A stretch of DNA of 64,000 nucleotides from Planctomycetota bacterium (lineage in GTDB: Bacteria > Planctomycetota > J058 > JAJDCP01), in assembly GCA_029260765.1 (NCBI GenBank), contig JAJDCP010000086.1, positions 1 to 64,000 of the forward strand. The letters run 5' to 3'. The notes under the pieces were generated by a model that worked only from the letters and a program-made list of their open reading frames with translations, did no database searches and was not told the origin of the DNA. Below, in pieces: positions 42,318 through 51,304 of this stretch. The translations under genes and the position numbers were made by a program. Position 1 is the stretch's first letter. Every line of letters begins with the position of its first letter.

Positions 42318-42898
42318 TGTTTCTGGCGCAGGTCCCCGACCAGCTCGAGATCTGCATCATCATCGCGGGCGTCTCCATCTACGGCTTGGTGATGATGGTC
42401 AAGAGGGCCGCGAGCAATCAGAAGCCCTCGGCTCGCAAGGGCGCCCGTTACCCGCGTCTCAACCAGGGTCCGCAGCAGGATCGGCTCGAATCACTGCGCC
42501 GCGCCCTGGGCGTCGATCCTGCTCCCACGGCACGGCGCCGTCCGCCGCCGTTGGCTCACTCCAGTGCGCCACGACCAGTCAAGCCCGCCCGAACGCCGCT
42601 GGCCCCCGAGATCATCCCGCTGCGGACGTCTTCCGCGGCTCCAACGGCAGGCAAAGACGATACCTTCGAGCTCGCCCGCAGAAAGCGCCAGGCCGAAAAC
42701 TCCATTGAGGACGAGTTCGAGGCAAGCCGCGAGGCCTACGCGGAGAAAAAGGACGCCCTGAAGTCGGCAGAATACCTGCGTCAGCGGATGGGCGAGCTGA
42801 AGCTGAACGCGGCCCAGCAGATGGTGGTCTACTCGGAGATCTTCAGGCCTGTGCACACTCGGAAGATGGCATTGCCCTTCGAGAAAACTGTGCTATAA
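42317..42898 (+). CDS. single-pass anchored protein next to floA
   Basis: An unrecognised 193-residue protein. One membrane segment near residues 10-28 (ICIIIAGVSIYGLVMMV) is followed by a basic, Pro-rich disordered stretch to about 115, then a helical Lys/Glu-rich C-terminus (RKRQAENSIEDEFEASREAY). The start overlaps the FloA stop (TGATG), so a partner role in FloA microdomains is a reasonable inference. Its stop codon lies inside the -10 box of the tRNA promoter. Confidence 0.75.
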   Translation: MFLAQVPDQLEICIIIAGVSIYGLVMMVKRAASNQKPSARKGARYPRLNQGPQQDRLESLRRALGVDPAPTARRRPPPLAHSSAPRPVKPARTPLAPEIIPLRTSSAAPTAGKDDTFELARRKRQAENSIEDEFEASREAYAEKKDALKSAEYLRQRMGELKLNAAQQMVVYSEIFRPVHTRKMALPFEKTVL

Positions 42899-42899
42899 T
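42872..42899 (+). promoter_or_regulatory. extended -10 promoter of tRNA-Leu
   Basis: TTGCCC, 16 bases, TATAAT with an upstream TGC (extended -10). It ends 23 bases before the tRNA 5' end. The TAA stop of the upstream gene is embedded in the TATAAT. Confidence 0.7.
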
Positions 42900-42922
42900 T
42901 CCTGTCGCTCGGCTTCCAGCCT

Positions 42923-43005
42923 GCCGGAGTGGCGGAATTGGCAGACGCGCTGGATTCAAAATCCAGTGACCATTGGTCGTGTGGGTTCAAGTCCCACCTC
43001 CGGTA
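42923..43005 (+). tRNA. tRNA-Leu(CAA)
   Basis: An 83-base class II tRNA. The acceptor stem is GCCGGAG with CTCCGGT (one G-T pair). The D arm holds GGCGGAATTGGCAGAC. The anticodon stem CTGGA/TCCAG encloses TTCAAAA with anticodon CAA (42957-42959). A long variable arm GACC/GGTC and T arm GTGGGTTCAAGTCCCAC follow, then discriminator A. CCA is not encoded. The large variable arm and anticodon identify leucine (codon UUG). Confidence 0.97.
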
Positions 43006-43007
43006 TC

Positions 43008-43030
43008 AGCTCCCTTCGGGGAGCTTTTTT
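43008..43030 (+). terminator. intrinsic terminator of tRNA-Leu
   Basis: AGCTCCC, a TTCG tetraloop, GGGAGCT, then TTTTTT, starting three bases after the tRNA end. Confidence 0.93.
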
Positions 43031-43249
43031 GCATCTCCCAGGTTTGTGACAAAACGGCGACCTGCCCGTGGCCTGGATATGACAAGAAAAGACAGGCAGA
43101 TGGTGGACAAGTGATTTCGGCATGACCCGCGGCCGCAAAACTCTTAGGTGTGCGGCGATGTATCGGTGAGAAAGGAGCTGCCGCACACGGTAGCCCGCGG
43201 ACGGGCAGGTTCACCACCTGCCGACGTCGACCGGGCCGGGAGGTGCGGA

Positions 43250-43492
43250 ATGTTCGACGACGACGACGACACCTATGCCGGATACGAAGCAGACATGCGA
43301 CACGGCCAGGAGCCGCCGAGTCTGCCGCCCCTGTTTGAACGACCCTATGTGATCGAGCTGATGACCCGGATTGCGACCTGGGAGCAGGACCATCCCGAGC
43401 AGGTCGAGCTCGAGCGCCGCGCACTGCAGCGCGAACAAGCCCGCCGGCAACGACGCCGCAGCCGGGCACGCCAATACCCGCAAGCGAGTTGA
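43250..43492 (+). CDS. small charged protein, 80 aa
   Basis: An unrecognised 80-residue cytoplasmic protein: acidic N-terminus (FDDDDD), a short Pro-rich middle, and a helical, Arg-rich C-terminus (ERRALQREQARRQRRRSRAR). The start is supported by GGGAGGTG six bases upstream, which is the main reason to call it a gene. It could bind nucleic acid through the basic tail. Confidence 0.6.
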   Translation: MFDDDDDTYAGYEADMRHGQEPPSLPPLFERPYVIELMTRIATWEQDHPEQVELERRALQREQARRQRRRSRARQYPQAS

Positions 43493-43793
43493 GCCATGGG
43501 CAGTTGCGTGCCTTTGCGCGCGCTGGCAACTCTCAGAGAAGGGGCGCCGAAGCTCTCCCCCTGGCGGGCGCGCCCCTCCTCTGTTCTCGTGCTCGAGACT
43601 CCGCTTGGACGGGAAGACACCGCTGTGGATGGGTCATCGTCTGCGTTGCCGGACTGTGGCTCGAGCTCCGACCAGACATCGAGCCCGGCGCCTGCATCGC
43701 CGCTGCGCTGTCCGACGATGCTTGCGCAGCTTGTGACAGATCCGGGCAGCTGCTACCTTGAGTCCGGGGCAGCCCCGCCCCCGAGAGGACTCC
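43493..43793. other. about 300-base gap without a convincing gene
   Basis: Open frames cross this stretch but run out of frame into the AI-2E-type gene and lack start signals. It holds a loose inverted repeat (AGGGGCGC at 43540 with GCGCCCCT at 43570, no T tract) and the promoter candidate for the next gene. Confidence 0.6.
43731..43759 (+). promoter_or_regulatory. candidate promoter of the AI-2E-type transporter gene
   Basis: TTGTGA, 17 bases, TACCTT preceded by TGC (extended -10), 35 bases before the start. Confidence 0.4.
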
Positions 43794-46106
43794 ATGCTCA
43801 CCGGACGTGTCCCCCGCATCACCCAGCAATCGCTGACCCAGCGGAAACTGGAGTTGGCATTCCTCGGTCTGGTCGCTGTGCTCGCCGGCGGCGCGATGCT
43901 GATGTTCATGAAGCAGGAGATCGTGCCCCTGCTGATCGCGATCATGATCTGCGTGTTTGTCAAGTTCATCTGGGACCTGGTTGACGACCCCCTCGGGCGG
44001 CTGGTGGTCTTTACGGTGGCGCTGCTGATCTCGTTTTGGCTGGTCAACTTCGTGATCGACAACATCTCCGAGGAATACACCCAGATCTACGAGCTGATTC
44101 CCGAGTACCGGAGCAGCATCGAGAACAAGATCGAGAGCGCACACAACTGGATCGAAGAGCTGAGGGCCTCCGACACGCCCGAAGACACGACGGGCCTGGC
44201 CAACGCCCAGGCCGCCGAAGAGGCCAAGATGGCCCAGCAGGCCATCGCGACCCTGCTGGAGACCAGCTTCGCCCTGGCAGGGCTGCCGATGATGCCTCCC
44301 AGCATCAGCGCTGTCCGCATGGATACGGTCAACGTAGTCAGTCTGACCGATGCTTCTGAAGACACCGTGGCCAGCCCTTTCAAAGACATCACCAGCGGTA
44401 TGATCACCAAGTTCGCCGACTACCTGCCTGACATGCTGCGCGGGATCCTCGGCGTGCTGACCGACATTCTCTCCAGCCTGGCCGCGGCACTGATCTATGC
44501 GGGTTTCATCCTCGGCGAGCTGCGCCTGCTATCCTGGAAGGTCCATCGCGCCTTCCCCGGCCAGGGGGGAGCCCTCTATACCTCCCTGAAGACCGTCGCC
44601 CAGGGCATCGCCGACTACTTCGGCATCAAGACCCTGGTCAGCCTGGCGACAGCCGTCGCGACCTACCTGGTGCTGAATACCGCGGACGTCCGCCTGGCCT
44701 TCTTCTGGTCCGTGGTGACCTTCTTCCTGAACTTTGTGCCCAACGTCGGCTCGTTGCTGGCACTCGGTGTGGTGGGCGGCGCAGTCTTCCTCGACCCGAC
44801 CCAGTCCAAGCTGCTGATCATCGCCCTGCTGTTCATCATCCAGTTCGTCTTCGGCAACGTGGTCGAGCCGTTGATCGCCGGCGATACGCTGGACATGTCT
44901 GCCCTGGCGATGCTGTTGAGCCTGGCGGTCTGGTACAGGATCTGGGGCGTCTCGGGCGCTCTACTGTCCGTACCGATCACCTTTGCGATGAAGGAGCTGT
45001 GCAAGCTGCATCCCTCGCTGCGGTTTGTAACCGTCTTTGTCGAAGGGCAGCGCAATGACGACAAGATCCTGCGCCTCAAGCGACGCTTCTGGAGATATTG
45101 GCAGTACCTGAGGCCGACCTACATGGCGACGATGGCCTTCCTGACTCGGCCGATTCTGGGAAGACGCAGTGTCGCGCAGATGGACCGACACCGTTTTCCC
45201 GCGCCCGTGCTCCCGGAGATCGGCGACTGCATCGAGCTGAGCGACGGCAGCGTGCGCATCCTGGTAAGACGGCGTCTGCAGGGAGACGAGATCTGCTACG
45301 ACTACCTGTTTTGCCGTGGGCAGAAGAGCCGCCTCGAGACGTACATCTACCGCTCCGGCCAGCGGCTGTTGCTGCGCACGACCCACTGGGACCAAACGAT
45401 CGCTTTTGCCTTCCCGATCTTTGCCAAGGGCGAGCAACTTCGCTACGAGGGCGGTGACGGGCATCTCGAGACTTTTGAGGTCGAGAGCGGACCCGGCTAT
45501 GCACAGTTCGGAGACCGTGATCTACCCGAGGCCTGGCAATGCACGCGGTACATCTTCGAGGGCGAGAGCCTCAACAAGACCCAGATCACGCTCCACGAGA
45601 GCGTGCCCTGGCCCCTGCGTGAGATCGAGAACGGCATCGAGACCTATGTGGTCGACGGCATCATCGGCGGCGTACGGCTGTTCGAGCGCCGTCGGCGGAT
45701 GAATGACCTGTGGGAGAGGCTGCGCCTGCGGGTGGCCTCGATGTTTGGTCTGGTCAGCGGGCGGCCGGCGTTGCCGTTCCCCGATGTCGACATCGCTCGT
45801 CCTTTGATCACCAGTGGTGAATGGACCGTCGCGTTCGTGCATGTGCCTCGCCAGTTCAAGACCTTCAAGCAGGGCTATGTGTACCCGGTGGCCGGCAGTG
45901 ATCCCGAGACCCTGTGGGTGCAGATCGAGAAAGTCGAGGAGCTGCGGGTCCGCGAAGCCACTCGCCACACCCTCGAGCACTCGCCCTACCAATCGGTCGA
46001 ACAACTGGCGGCCTTCAAGAAGCGCCGCACCCTGCGGGTCAAATTCCTGTTCCTTGGGGAAGTCCCCAACGACGCTATGCAACCGTCCGATACCTCGAGT
46101 CCGTAG
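43794..46106 (+). CDS. AI-2E/TqsA-family transporter fused to a large C-terminal domain
   Basis: A 770-residue protein. Residues about 1-410 are the AI-2E transporter family: paired N-terminal helices, a soluble insertion (about 90-210), and five or more C-terminal helices with the conserved NFVPNVGSLLAL and the final GALLSVPITFAMKE. The family exports AI-2, ions or other small solutes. The remaining about 350 residues are a soluble, beta-rich cytoplasmic region (an RRRLQGDEICYDYLF block, then GPGYAQFGDRDLPEAWQC, later EWTVAFVHVPRQF) that I cannot assign. Usual family members are 330-400 residues, so this is a fusion. GAGAGGA precedes the ATG. Confidence 0.85.
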   Translation: MLTGRVPRITQQSLTQRKLELAFLGLVAVLAGGAMLMFMKQEIVPLLIAIMICVFVKFIWDLVDDPLGRLVVFTVALLISFWLVNFVIDNISEEYTQIYELIPEYRSSIENKIESAHNWIEELRASDTPEDTTGLANAQAAEEAKMAQQAIATLLETSFALAGLPMMPPSISAVRMDTVNVVSLTDASEDTVASPFKDITSGMITKFADYLPDMLRGILGVLTDILSSLAAALIYAGFILGELRLLSWKVHRAFPGQGGALYTSLKTVAQGIADYFGIKTLVSLATAVATYLVLNTADVRLAFFWSVVTFFLNFVPNVGSLLALGVVGGAVFLDPTQSKLLIIALLFIIQFVFGNVVEPLIAGDTLDMSALAMLLSLAVWYRIWGVSGALLSVPITFAMKELCKLHPSLRFVTVFVEGQRNDDKILRLKRRFWRYWQYLRPTYMATMAFLTRPILGRRSVAQMDRHRFPAPVLPEIGDCIELSDGSVRILVRRRLQGDEICYDYLFCRGQKSRLETYIYRSGQRLLLRTTHWDQTIAFAFPIFAKGEQLRYEGGDGHLETFEVESGPGYAQFGDRDLPEAWQCTRYIFEGESLNKTQITLHESVPWPLREIENGIETYVVDGIIGGVRLFERRRRMNDLWERLRLRVASMFGLVSGRPALPFPDVDIARPLITSGEWTVAFVHVPRQFKTFKQGYVYPVAGSDPETLWVQIEKVEELRVREATRHTLEHSPYQSVEQLAAFKKRRTLRVKFLFLGEVPNDAMQPSDTSSP

Positions 46107-46116
46107 ACGGTGCCCA

Positions 46117-49100
46117 TCAATCAACGCGGCGGAAGATCCGCACACCCGCGGGGCCGTCGCTGGCCTGCAAGCCAGAGCCCTCCCAAAAGGCGCGCGCTTG
46201 TGTGGCCTCGGCCCTCCACAGCAGACTGCCCCTGGGACGCAACGCAGCCAGCAGGCGGGGCGCCAGCTCGAGCAGGCGCTCGGGAGTCCACTCTTCCGGA
46301 GGATCGACCAGCAGCAGGGCATCGGCTTCGGGAAGCTCTTCGGGAAGCTCGCCAGACAGCTGCAGGTTGCGGATTCCACACAAGGCCCGCTCCAGTTGGG
46401 CCAGACACACCGCAGAGACTGCCAGCAACTGCAGTGAACGCTCGAGCGACTGGCCTGCAGCGATGGCTGCCAGCAAACCATCGCGGGCGCCGAGCTGCAC
46501 GATGGTCCCTCGAAGGGGCAACAATCGGTCGATCTGGCGGCAGAGCGGATCGGCCCGCAGTCGGCGCGCGACCCGGCGGTCCAGAGCCCCGCGGTAGCGG
46601 TAGCGGACCGCGAGGTTCCGCCAGAAAGCCTGCGATTGCTGGGCACGCCGCCAGTCGGCGGCCTCGTGGCTGAGCAGCAGACGTTTGACGCTGTCCGCCA
46701 GGTGCTTCGAGCCTTGGCTGTAGTCGAAGTTGCTGGCTGTCAGGCGCGGCAGCACCCGCACCTGGCTGTGGAACGCCCCGATCCAGAACGCGCCGCGGGG
46801 GATGGCGGCCTGCGTGTCGGTCAGCAACACGGGCACCACATCGGCTTGCAGCTGCACTGCCAGCTCGAACGCCCCTTTGCGGAAGCGCCGCATGCGCCCG
46901 TCGGGAGAACGGCTGCCCTCGGGGAAGACCGTCACCGAAAGACCTTGCTCCAGCGCCGTGCGCGCCTGCTCGAGCAGCCGCTCGCTGCCCCCCTCCTCAA
47001 CCAGCAGGAAGCCTCCGTCGCGCGCCATTGCACCCATCAACGGCAGCTTCCAGACCCACGGCTTGACCAGCATCACCGCATCGACTGGTAGAGTCTGCAC
47101 CAACACGACATCGAACATCGACAGATGGTTGCAGACGATCACCGCCGGCCGCTCGAACGTCTGCGGCTCGAGGCCATGGAAGACCACCCGCGCATGGGGG
47201 TAGGGAAAGCGCAGGATCAGAATGCGGTTCACCCAGCGACTGTAGCGCCGGCAGAAGGCTTGACGATCCGGCAGCTGCCGCCAGCGCAACCAGGCCCAGG
47301 GCCGCAGGAAGAGTGCATAGCAGGCCATCACCACGGCAAGGTAGCCGTACGCCCAGATCGCTGCGAGCAGCGAGAGCAGGCGCGGAGCACCAGCCCGCCC
47401 CCCCTCGGGGAGCAACAGCCTGCCGAGCACCGGGATCAACCAACTCGCGCTGAGCAGGCTGAACCCCACGCCGAGCAGTCCGGTCAGGCCGATGCTGTGC
47501 AACGCGGGATGCTCCGCCAGGCTGAGGCTGGCGAAACCGCACAACGTCGTCAAAGCACAGAAGCTGACCGACCCCCAGGTTGAGGAGCCATCGGCACGCC
47601 CTCCGCGGTACCGCCTGAGCTCAGCCCCGACCAGGAAGACCGAGTAGTCGACGCCTACACCGAAAACAAAGACCACGAACAGGCTGCTCATCAAGTTGAG
47701 GGGCACGGCGAACAGCCCCAGCAGCCCCAGCGTCAGCAGCCCGCTCAACGCCACGGGCAAGACAGCCAGCAAAGCGAGCTCGATGCGCCGGTAGCTCAGC
47801 CACAGACACGCGCACACGGCGAGACAGGCGAACATCCCCAGGCGCACAAGCTGTGTGCGCACCAGCGCGGCGCTGCGCTCGACAAAAGCGCGTTTGTCGA
47901 CCACCAACACGCCTGGCAGGGCTTGCTCCAAACGGGCGCGCACCGCACGCAGCTGGCTGCGGTCGTGCAGCTGGAAGCTGCTGAGCAGCCAGGTCTCGTC
48001 GCTGGAGCGCTGCAGGTTGGCCTCGAGCAGGTTGGCGAAGATGCTGCCGTCGAAATCCTCGGGTTGGAGCACAGGCGGAGGCTCAGCCAGGCTCGCCAGA
48101 AAGGGCGCGAAGGCAGACGCAGAAAAGCCACAGGCTGCGGCCTCGCGACGGAAGTCTGCCAGAATCCTGTGGCCGTGAGGTCCCGACCAGAAGCCGGCAT
48201 AGCGCTGCCAGGCTCTCTGCTGGGCGGCCTGCGAGGGCAGCAGCGCCGCGAGCGAGCGCAGCCCTCGCAGCACTCCCTTGGAGGCCAGCTGCTCGAGCAC
48301 GACATACAGGCTCTCATTGGCCTGCAACGCCGTCTCGAGATCCGACCCACGAACGACCGCGGAGGTACTCGAGAAGCTGCCCCAGACCTTCAGCAGATGG
48401 GCGTTGTCGGCCCGGTTGCGCGGGGAGAGATGGTTGAGCTTGCTGACGTCCCCTTCGAACCGCAGGCTGCCGGTGCCGACCGTGGCGAGCACTGCCAGCA
48501 CGAGCAGCAGCCCCAATCCTGGCCTCTGCGCCCGCTGCAGCAAGCCGGTGATCGCCCGCACCAACCAGGGCCGCCTCGCTGCCTGTGCGCCCGCCCCCAC
48601 CAAGCCTGGCAGCAGGAACCAGGCCGCCAGGGCCGCGGCCAGCACCCCGCTGGCAGCGAACAGCCCCATCTGGCGTTGGCCGGGAATCGGCGACAGACAC
48701 AGACACAGCAGGCCCGCCACCGTGGTCGCTGCCCCCAGAGCCAGCGGCGCTGCCAGCTCGCCCATGCGCGGCACGAGCTCGGACTCGGCGGCGGTGTCGA
48801 GCTGGAAGAGGACGTGGATGCCATAGTCGACGGCGATGCCGATCAACGCGGCCCCACAACCCAGGGCCACGGCCGACATCTCGGGCCAGACCAGCCCGCA
48901 GACCAGCAGCCCCACAGCACTGCCCAGCGCTGCCGGCAGGAACATGCCCAGAATCGAGCGCCAGCGACGGAAAAAGAACACCCCCAGCAGCGCGATTCCA
49001 AGGCTGATCGCGGTCAGGCTGCGCTCGATGTCTGTCCGGATCGTGCCCGCGTTGTCGAGGTTGGCGATGTGTCCGCCTGCGTAGTGGATGCTCAACGCCC

Positions 49101-49818
49101 CCGGCCGATGCCCGCGCAAGACCGCCGCGCGTGCCGATTCGGCGGCCGCGACCAACAAGGCCCCGCGCGCGGCATCCGAAGCGGGGAAGCCCGGCACCGC
49201 CAGCATCAACAGGTCGCGTCCGTCGGCGCTGAACAAGCGCCCCTCACGCACTTCGGCGGCCGCCCCCTCACCCATCGGAGGCGCCAGCCCCCGCAGCATC
49301 TCGGCTCCCAACCCGAGCGGATCCCGCCGCAGGCTGTTCTTGAGCAACGGCCCACTCGGCTCGATCAGGGCGCGCCGCACCTGCTCGAGCCGCCGCCGCA
49401 GCTCGCCGCTGGACAGGCTGTCCGCCCAAGACTGCAGCTGCCCCGGCCGCACCAACCTGGGCAGCTTGACCTGCAGGCTCTCGAAGCTCTCGAGCCGGTG
49501 CGCCGACACAACACGGGCCTGCACGCGCTCGAACTGCCCGCTGCCACGCAGCCGGAATGCCAGGGACTCAGCGGCCTGCCCCACGATCTCTGCAGTCCCC
49601 CCCTCCTCGGGGTGCGCTTGCAGGTCGATGGCGAAGGTATCGAGCCGCCCGAAGCGCTGGTTGACCTCGAGCAGCCCCTGCAGCTCGGGGTCGTCGCGCG
49701 GCAACAGGCGCGTGATGTCCTGACCCAGCTCGGGCCGCCACAGTGCGAGCCCTGCCCCCAGGACCAGCACCCCCAAGCCCAGGTTGAGCCAGGCCATTGT
49801 GCGGCCGAGCGGCTTCAT
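46117..49818 (-). CDS. MMPL/RND exporter fused to PlsC acyltransferase and a methyltransferase-like tail
   Basis: A 1233-residue three-part protein. Residues 1 to about 830 are an MMPL-type RND exporter: two repeats of one helix, a periplasmic domain and five or six helices, with IGIAVDYGIHVLF and FGVGVDYSVFLVG as the paired motif-4 segments. Residues about 870-1060 are a PlsC-like acyltransferase with NHLSMFD (near 893) and FPEGSRS (near 963). The last about 130 residues look like a degenerate SAM-methyltransferase fold (VQLGARDGLL, LLLVDPPEEW). The ATG at 49818 overlaps the GT2 stop (ATGA). In aryl-polyene loci the exporter and acyltransferase are separate or differently fused. A hopanoid or other lipid exporter is the alternative. 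Confidence 0.88.
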   Translation of the reverse strand: MKPLGRTMAWLNLGLGVLVLGAGLALWRPELGQDITRLLPRDDPELQGLLEVNQRFGRLDTFAIDLQAHPEEGGTAEIVGQAAESLAFRLRGSGQFERVQARVVSAHRLESFESLQVKLPRLVRPGQLQSWADSLSSGELRRRLEQVRRALIEPSGPLLKNSLRRDPLGLGAEMLRGLAPPMGEGAAAEVREGRLFSADGRDLLMLAVPGFPASDAARGALLVAAAESARAAVLRGHRPGALSIHYAGGHIANLDNAGTIRTDIERSLTAISLGIALLGVFFFRRWRSILGMFLPAALGSAVGLLVCGLVWPEMSAVALGCGAALIGIAVDYGIHVLFQLDTAAESELVPRMGELAAPLALGAATTVAGLLCLCLSPIPGQRQMGLFAASGVLAAALAAWFLLPGLVGAGAQAARRPWLVRAITGLLQRAQRPGLGLLLVLAVLATVGTGSLRFEGDVSKLNHLSPRNRADNAHLLKVWGSFSSTSAVVRGSDLETALQANESLYVVLEQLASKGVLRGLRSLAALLPSQAAQQRAWQRYAGFWSGPHGHRILADFRREAAACGFSASAFAPFLASLAEPPPVLQPEDFDGSIFANLLEANLQRSSDETWLLSSFQLHDRSQLRAVRARLEQALPGVLVVDKRAFVERSAALVRTQLVRLGMFACLAVCACLWLSYRRIELALLAVLPVALSGLLTLGLLGLFAVPLNLMSSLFVVFVFGVGVDYSVFLVGAELRRYRGGRADGSSTWGSVSFCALTTLCGFASLSLAEHPALHSIGLTGLLGVGFSLLSASWLIPVLGRLLLPEGGRAGAPRLLSLLAAIWAYGYLAVVMACYALFLRPWAWLRWRQLPDRQAFCRRYSRWVNRILILRFPYPHARVVFHGLEPQTFERPAVIVCNHLSMFDVVLVQTLPVDAVMLVKPWVWKLPLMGAMARDGGFLLVEEGGSERLLEQARTALEQGLSVTVFPEGSRSPDGRMRRFRKGAFELAVQLQADVVPVLLTDTQAAIPRGAFWIGAFHSQVRVLPRLTASNFDYSQGSKHLADSVKRLLLSHEAADWRRAQQSQAFWRNLAVRYRYRGALDRRVARRLRADPLCRQIDRLLPLRGTIVQLGARDGLLAAIAAGQSLERSLQLLAVSAVCLAQLERALCGIRNLQLSGELPEELPEADALLLVDPPEEWTPERLLELAPRLLAALRPRGSLLWRAEATQARAFWEGSGLQASDGPAGVRIFRRVD

Positions 49819-50936
49819 GCGTCCATCCGCCGCCGCGCCAGGCCCACGCCGAGCAGGACTCCCAAGCCGGCCAGCAACCCCGCTGCTCCCGCCAGCACGG
49901 CCAGCCCGACAGCTCCCTGAAACAACTGCAGCGGCCAGGCTTGCGCCGGCTGAAGCTGCGTCCCCAGCAGCCAGCTGGCGTAGACCGTCAGCGGCAGCAA
50001 GCTCGGCACGGACCACCACAGGCAGGCGTCTTCTGCCAGGTCGGCATCGACCCTCAGCTCTCGCGCCAGGGCGCGGACCGCGCGGCGCCGCACTCCCCAG
50101 ACAGGGGCGCAGCCCAAGGCGCTTCCGAGTGCCAGGCTGCCGCAGGCCCGGATGCGCCCATGGGAGGCCTCCACCAGTCTCAGCAGCGCCGAGCGTATGC
50201 TCGCCCCCAGCCCCGCGCGGCGCTGCAGCAGCCGAACCAACGGCAGTGGCAGCCAGAAGCGCAGAGCCAGCAGGCGCAGATTCAGCGAGGTGACCCGCAG
50301 AAAGTCGGGCCCCGCCTGGAAGTGCGAGACGCTGCCTGGTCCGTAGCTCGCCGTCACGGGGACGCTGGTCACGACACCGCGCGCCCACAAGAACTTGACC
50401 AGCACCTCGACCTCGAAGTCGTAACGCATGCCTCGCAGCTCAACAGAGCGAAGGGGGCCGAGGGGATACACCCGGAAGCCGCTCTGGGTGTCTGGCACCC
50501 AGCAGCCGGTCTCAACCCACACCCAGAAGTTGGAGTTGAAGCGCAGCAGACGGCTCTTGCGCCGGCGGGACTCTCCCCCCTGGCTGAGGTCGCGACAGCC
50601 GACGATCAGCGCCTCGGGCCGCGCCTCGACCGCCTGCAACACGGCCGGCAGATCGGCGGCCCGGTGTTGGCCGTCGGCGTCGAAGCTCAGCGCATGGCTG
50701 AAGCCCAGCTCGCGCGCACGCCGGAAGCCAGAGCCCAACGCCGCACCTTTGCCTCGATTGGTGCCATGGCGGACCAATACGATGCCTTCGATGGCATCGA
50801 TGATCCGCGCGCATTCAGGATCACTGCCGTCATCGACGACCAGAATATCGGACAGGTAGGGCCGCAGCTCTGCGACCACCCGCGCGATGGTGCTCGGATT
50901 GTTGTAGGTAGGCAACAGGACGCAGACTCGATTCAT
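49815..50936 (-). CDS. GT2 glycosyltransferase with C-terminal DUF2062 domain
   Basis: A 373-residue protein. Residues about 3-215 are a DPM/GT2-type glycosyltransferase: LLPTYNN at the start, VVDDGSD, and the DxD-like FDADGQH near 90-96. Residues about 225-365 fit DUF2062, a two-helix membrane domain. The same fusion is found in aryl-polyene-type gene clusters. The start overlaps the hotdog gene stop, and the stop overlaps the exporter start, so the order is strictly coupled. It probably adds a sugar to a lipid or polyene acceptor at the inner membrane. Confidence 0.85.
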   Translation of the reverse strand: MNRVCVLLPTYNNPSTIARVVAELRPYLSDILVVDDGSDPECARIIDAIEGIVLVRHGTNRGKGAALGSGFRRARELGFSHALSFDADGQHRAADLPAVLQAVEARPEALIVGCRDLSQGGESRRRKSRLLRFNSNFWVWVETGCWVPDTQSGFRVYPLGPLRSVELRGMRYDFEVEVLVKFLWARGVVTSVPVTASYGPGSVSHFQAGPDFLRVTSLNLRLLALRFWLPLPLVRLLQRRAGLGASIRSALLRLVEASHGRIRACGSLALGSALGCAPVWGVRRRAVRALARELRVDADLAEDACLWWSVPSLLPLTVYASWLLGTQLQPAQAWPLQLFQGAVGLAVLAGAAGLLAGLGVLLGVGLARRRMDA

Positions 50937-51304
50937 GAGGGGTCTTCGGGCCGCATCACCAGCGTGGTGCGGCCCACTTCGACGCCCTCGCAGCGCAGGC
51001 GAGCGCGGACCCGCAGACGTCCATCGTCCTTGTGCACCAGGCTGGCCTCGATTTCGAGCAGGGTCTCGGGAACCACGGGCTGGCTGAAGCGCGCGTCGAC
51101 GACCTCTTCGAGTTGCAGCGCGTCCTCCCGAACCTGACCTAGCGCGTAGCGCACGGCGGCAAGCTCGAGCACACCGGGAACCATCGGTCGATCGGGGAAG
51201 TGCCCGGCGAACAGGGGAAGTGTCGAAGGAAAGCGGAAGCGCGCGCGCAGGCAGTCTTTTTCGAGCCAGGCCCGCTCCAAGCCCTCACGCAATGCCTGCT
51301 GCAT
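50933..51304 (-). CDS. hotdog-fold 3-hydroxyacyl-ACP dehydratase-like protein
   Basis: A 123-residue protein of the FabZ/ApeI-like hotdog family. The key block FAGHFPDRPMVPGVLEL contains the catalytic-loop His in GHFP, followed by the central helix. The short length fits the aryl-polyene dehydratase type rather than full FabZ. The ATG at 51304 overlaps the stop of the lipoprotein gene (TGATG). A longer frame upstream is shadow. No ketosynthase or ACP gene is near, so its acyl substrate must come from elsewhere. Confidence 0.82.
   Translation of the reverse strand: MQQALREGLERAWLEKDCLRARFRFPSTLPLFAGHFPDRPMVPGVLELAAVRYALGQVREDALQLEEVVDARFSQPVVPETLLEIEASLVHKDDGRLRVRARLRCEGVEVGRTTLVMRPEDPS

Noticed and set aside
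43496..43984. A 162-codon open frame before the AI-2E-type gene
   Set aside because: It runs out of frame into the transporter, lacks a ribosome binding site and has no family features.
47923..49920. A 665-codon open frame on the plus strand
   Set aside because: Antisense to the MMPL-PlsC gene, Gln/Arg/Pro-rich without motifs, no ribosome binding site.
49815..50388. An N-terminal extension of 190 codons on the MMPL-PlsC gene
   Set aside because: The extension overlaps the GT2 gene in another frame. The ATG at 49818 with the ATGA overlap is the natural start.
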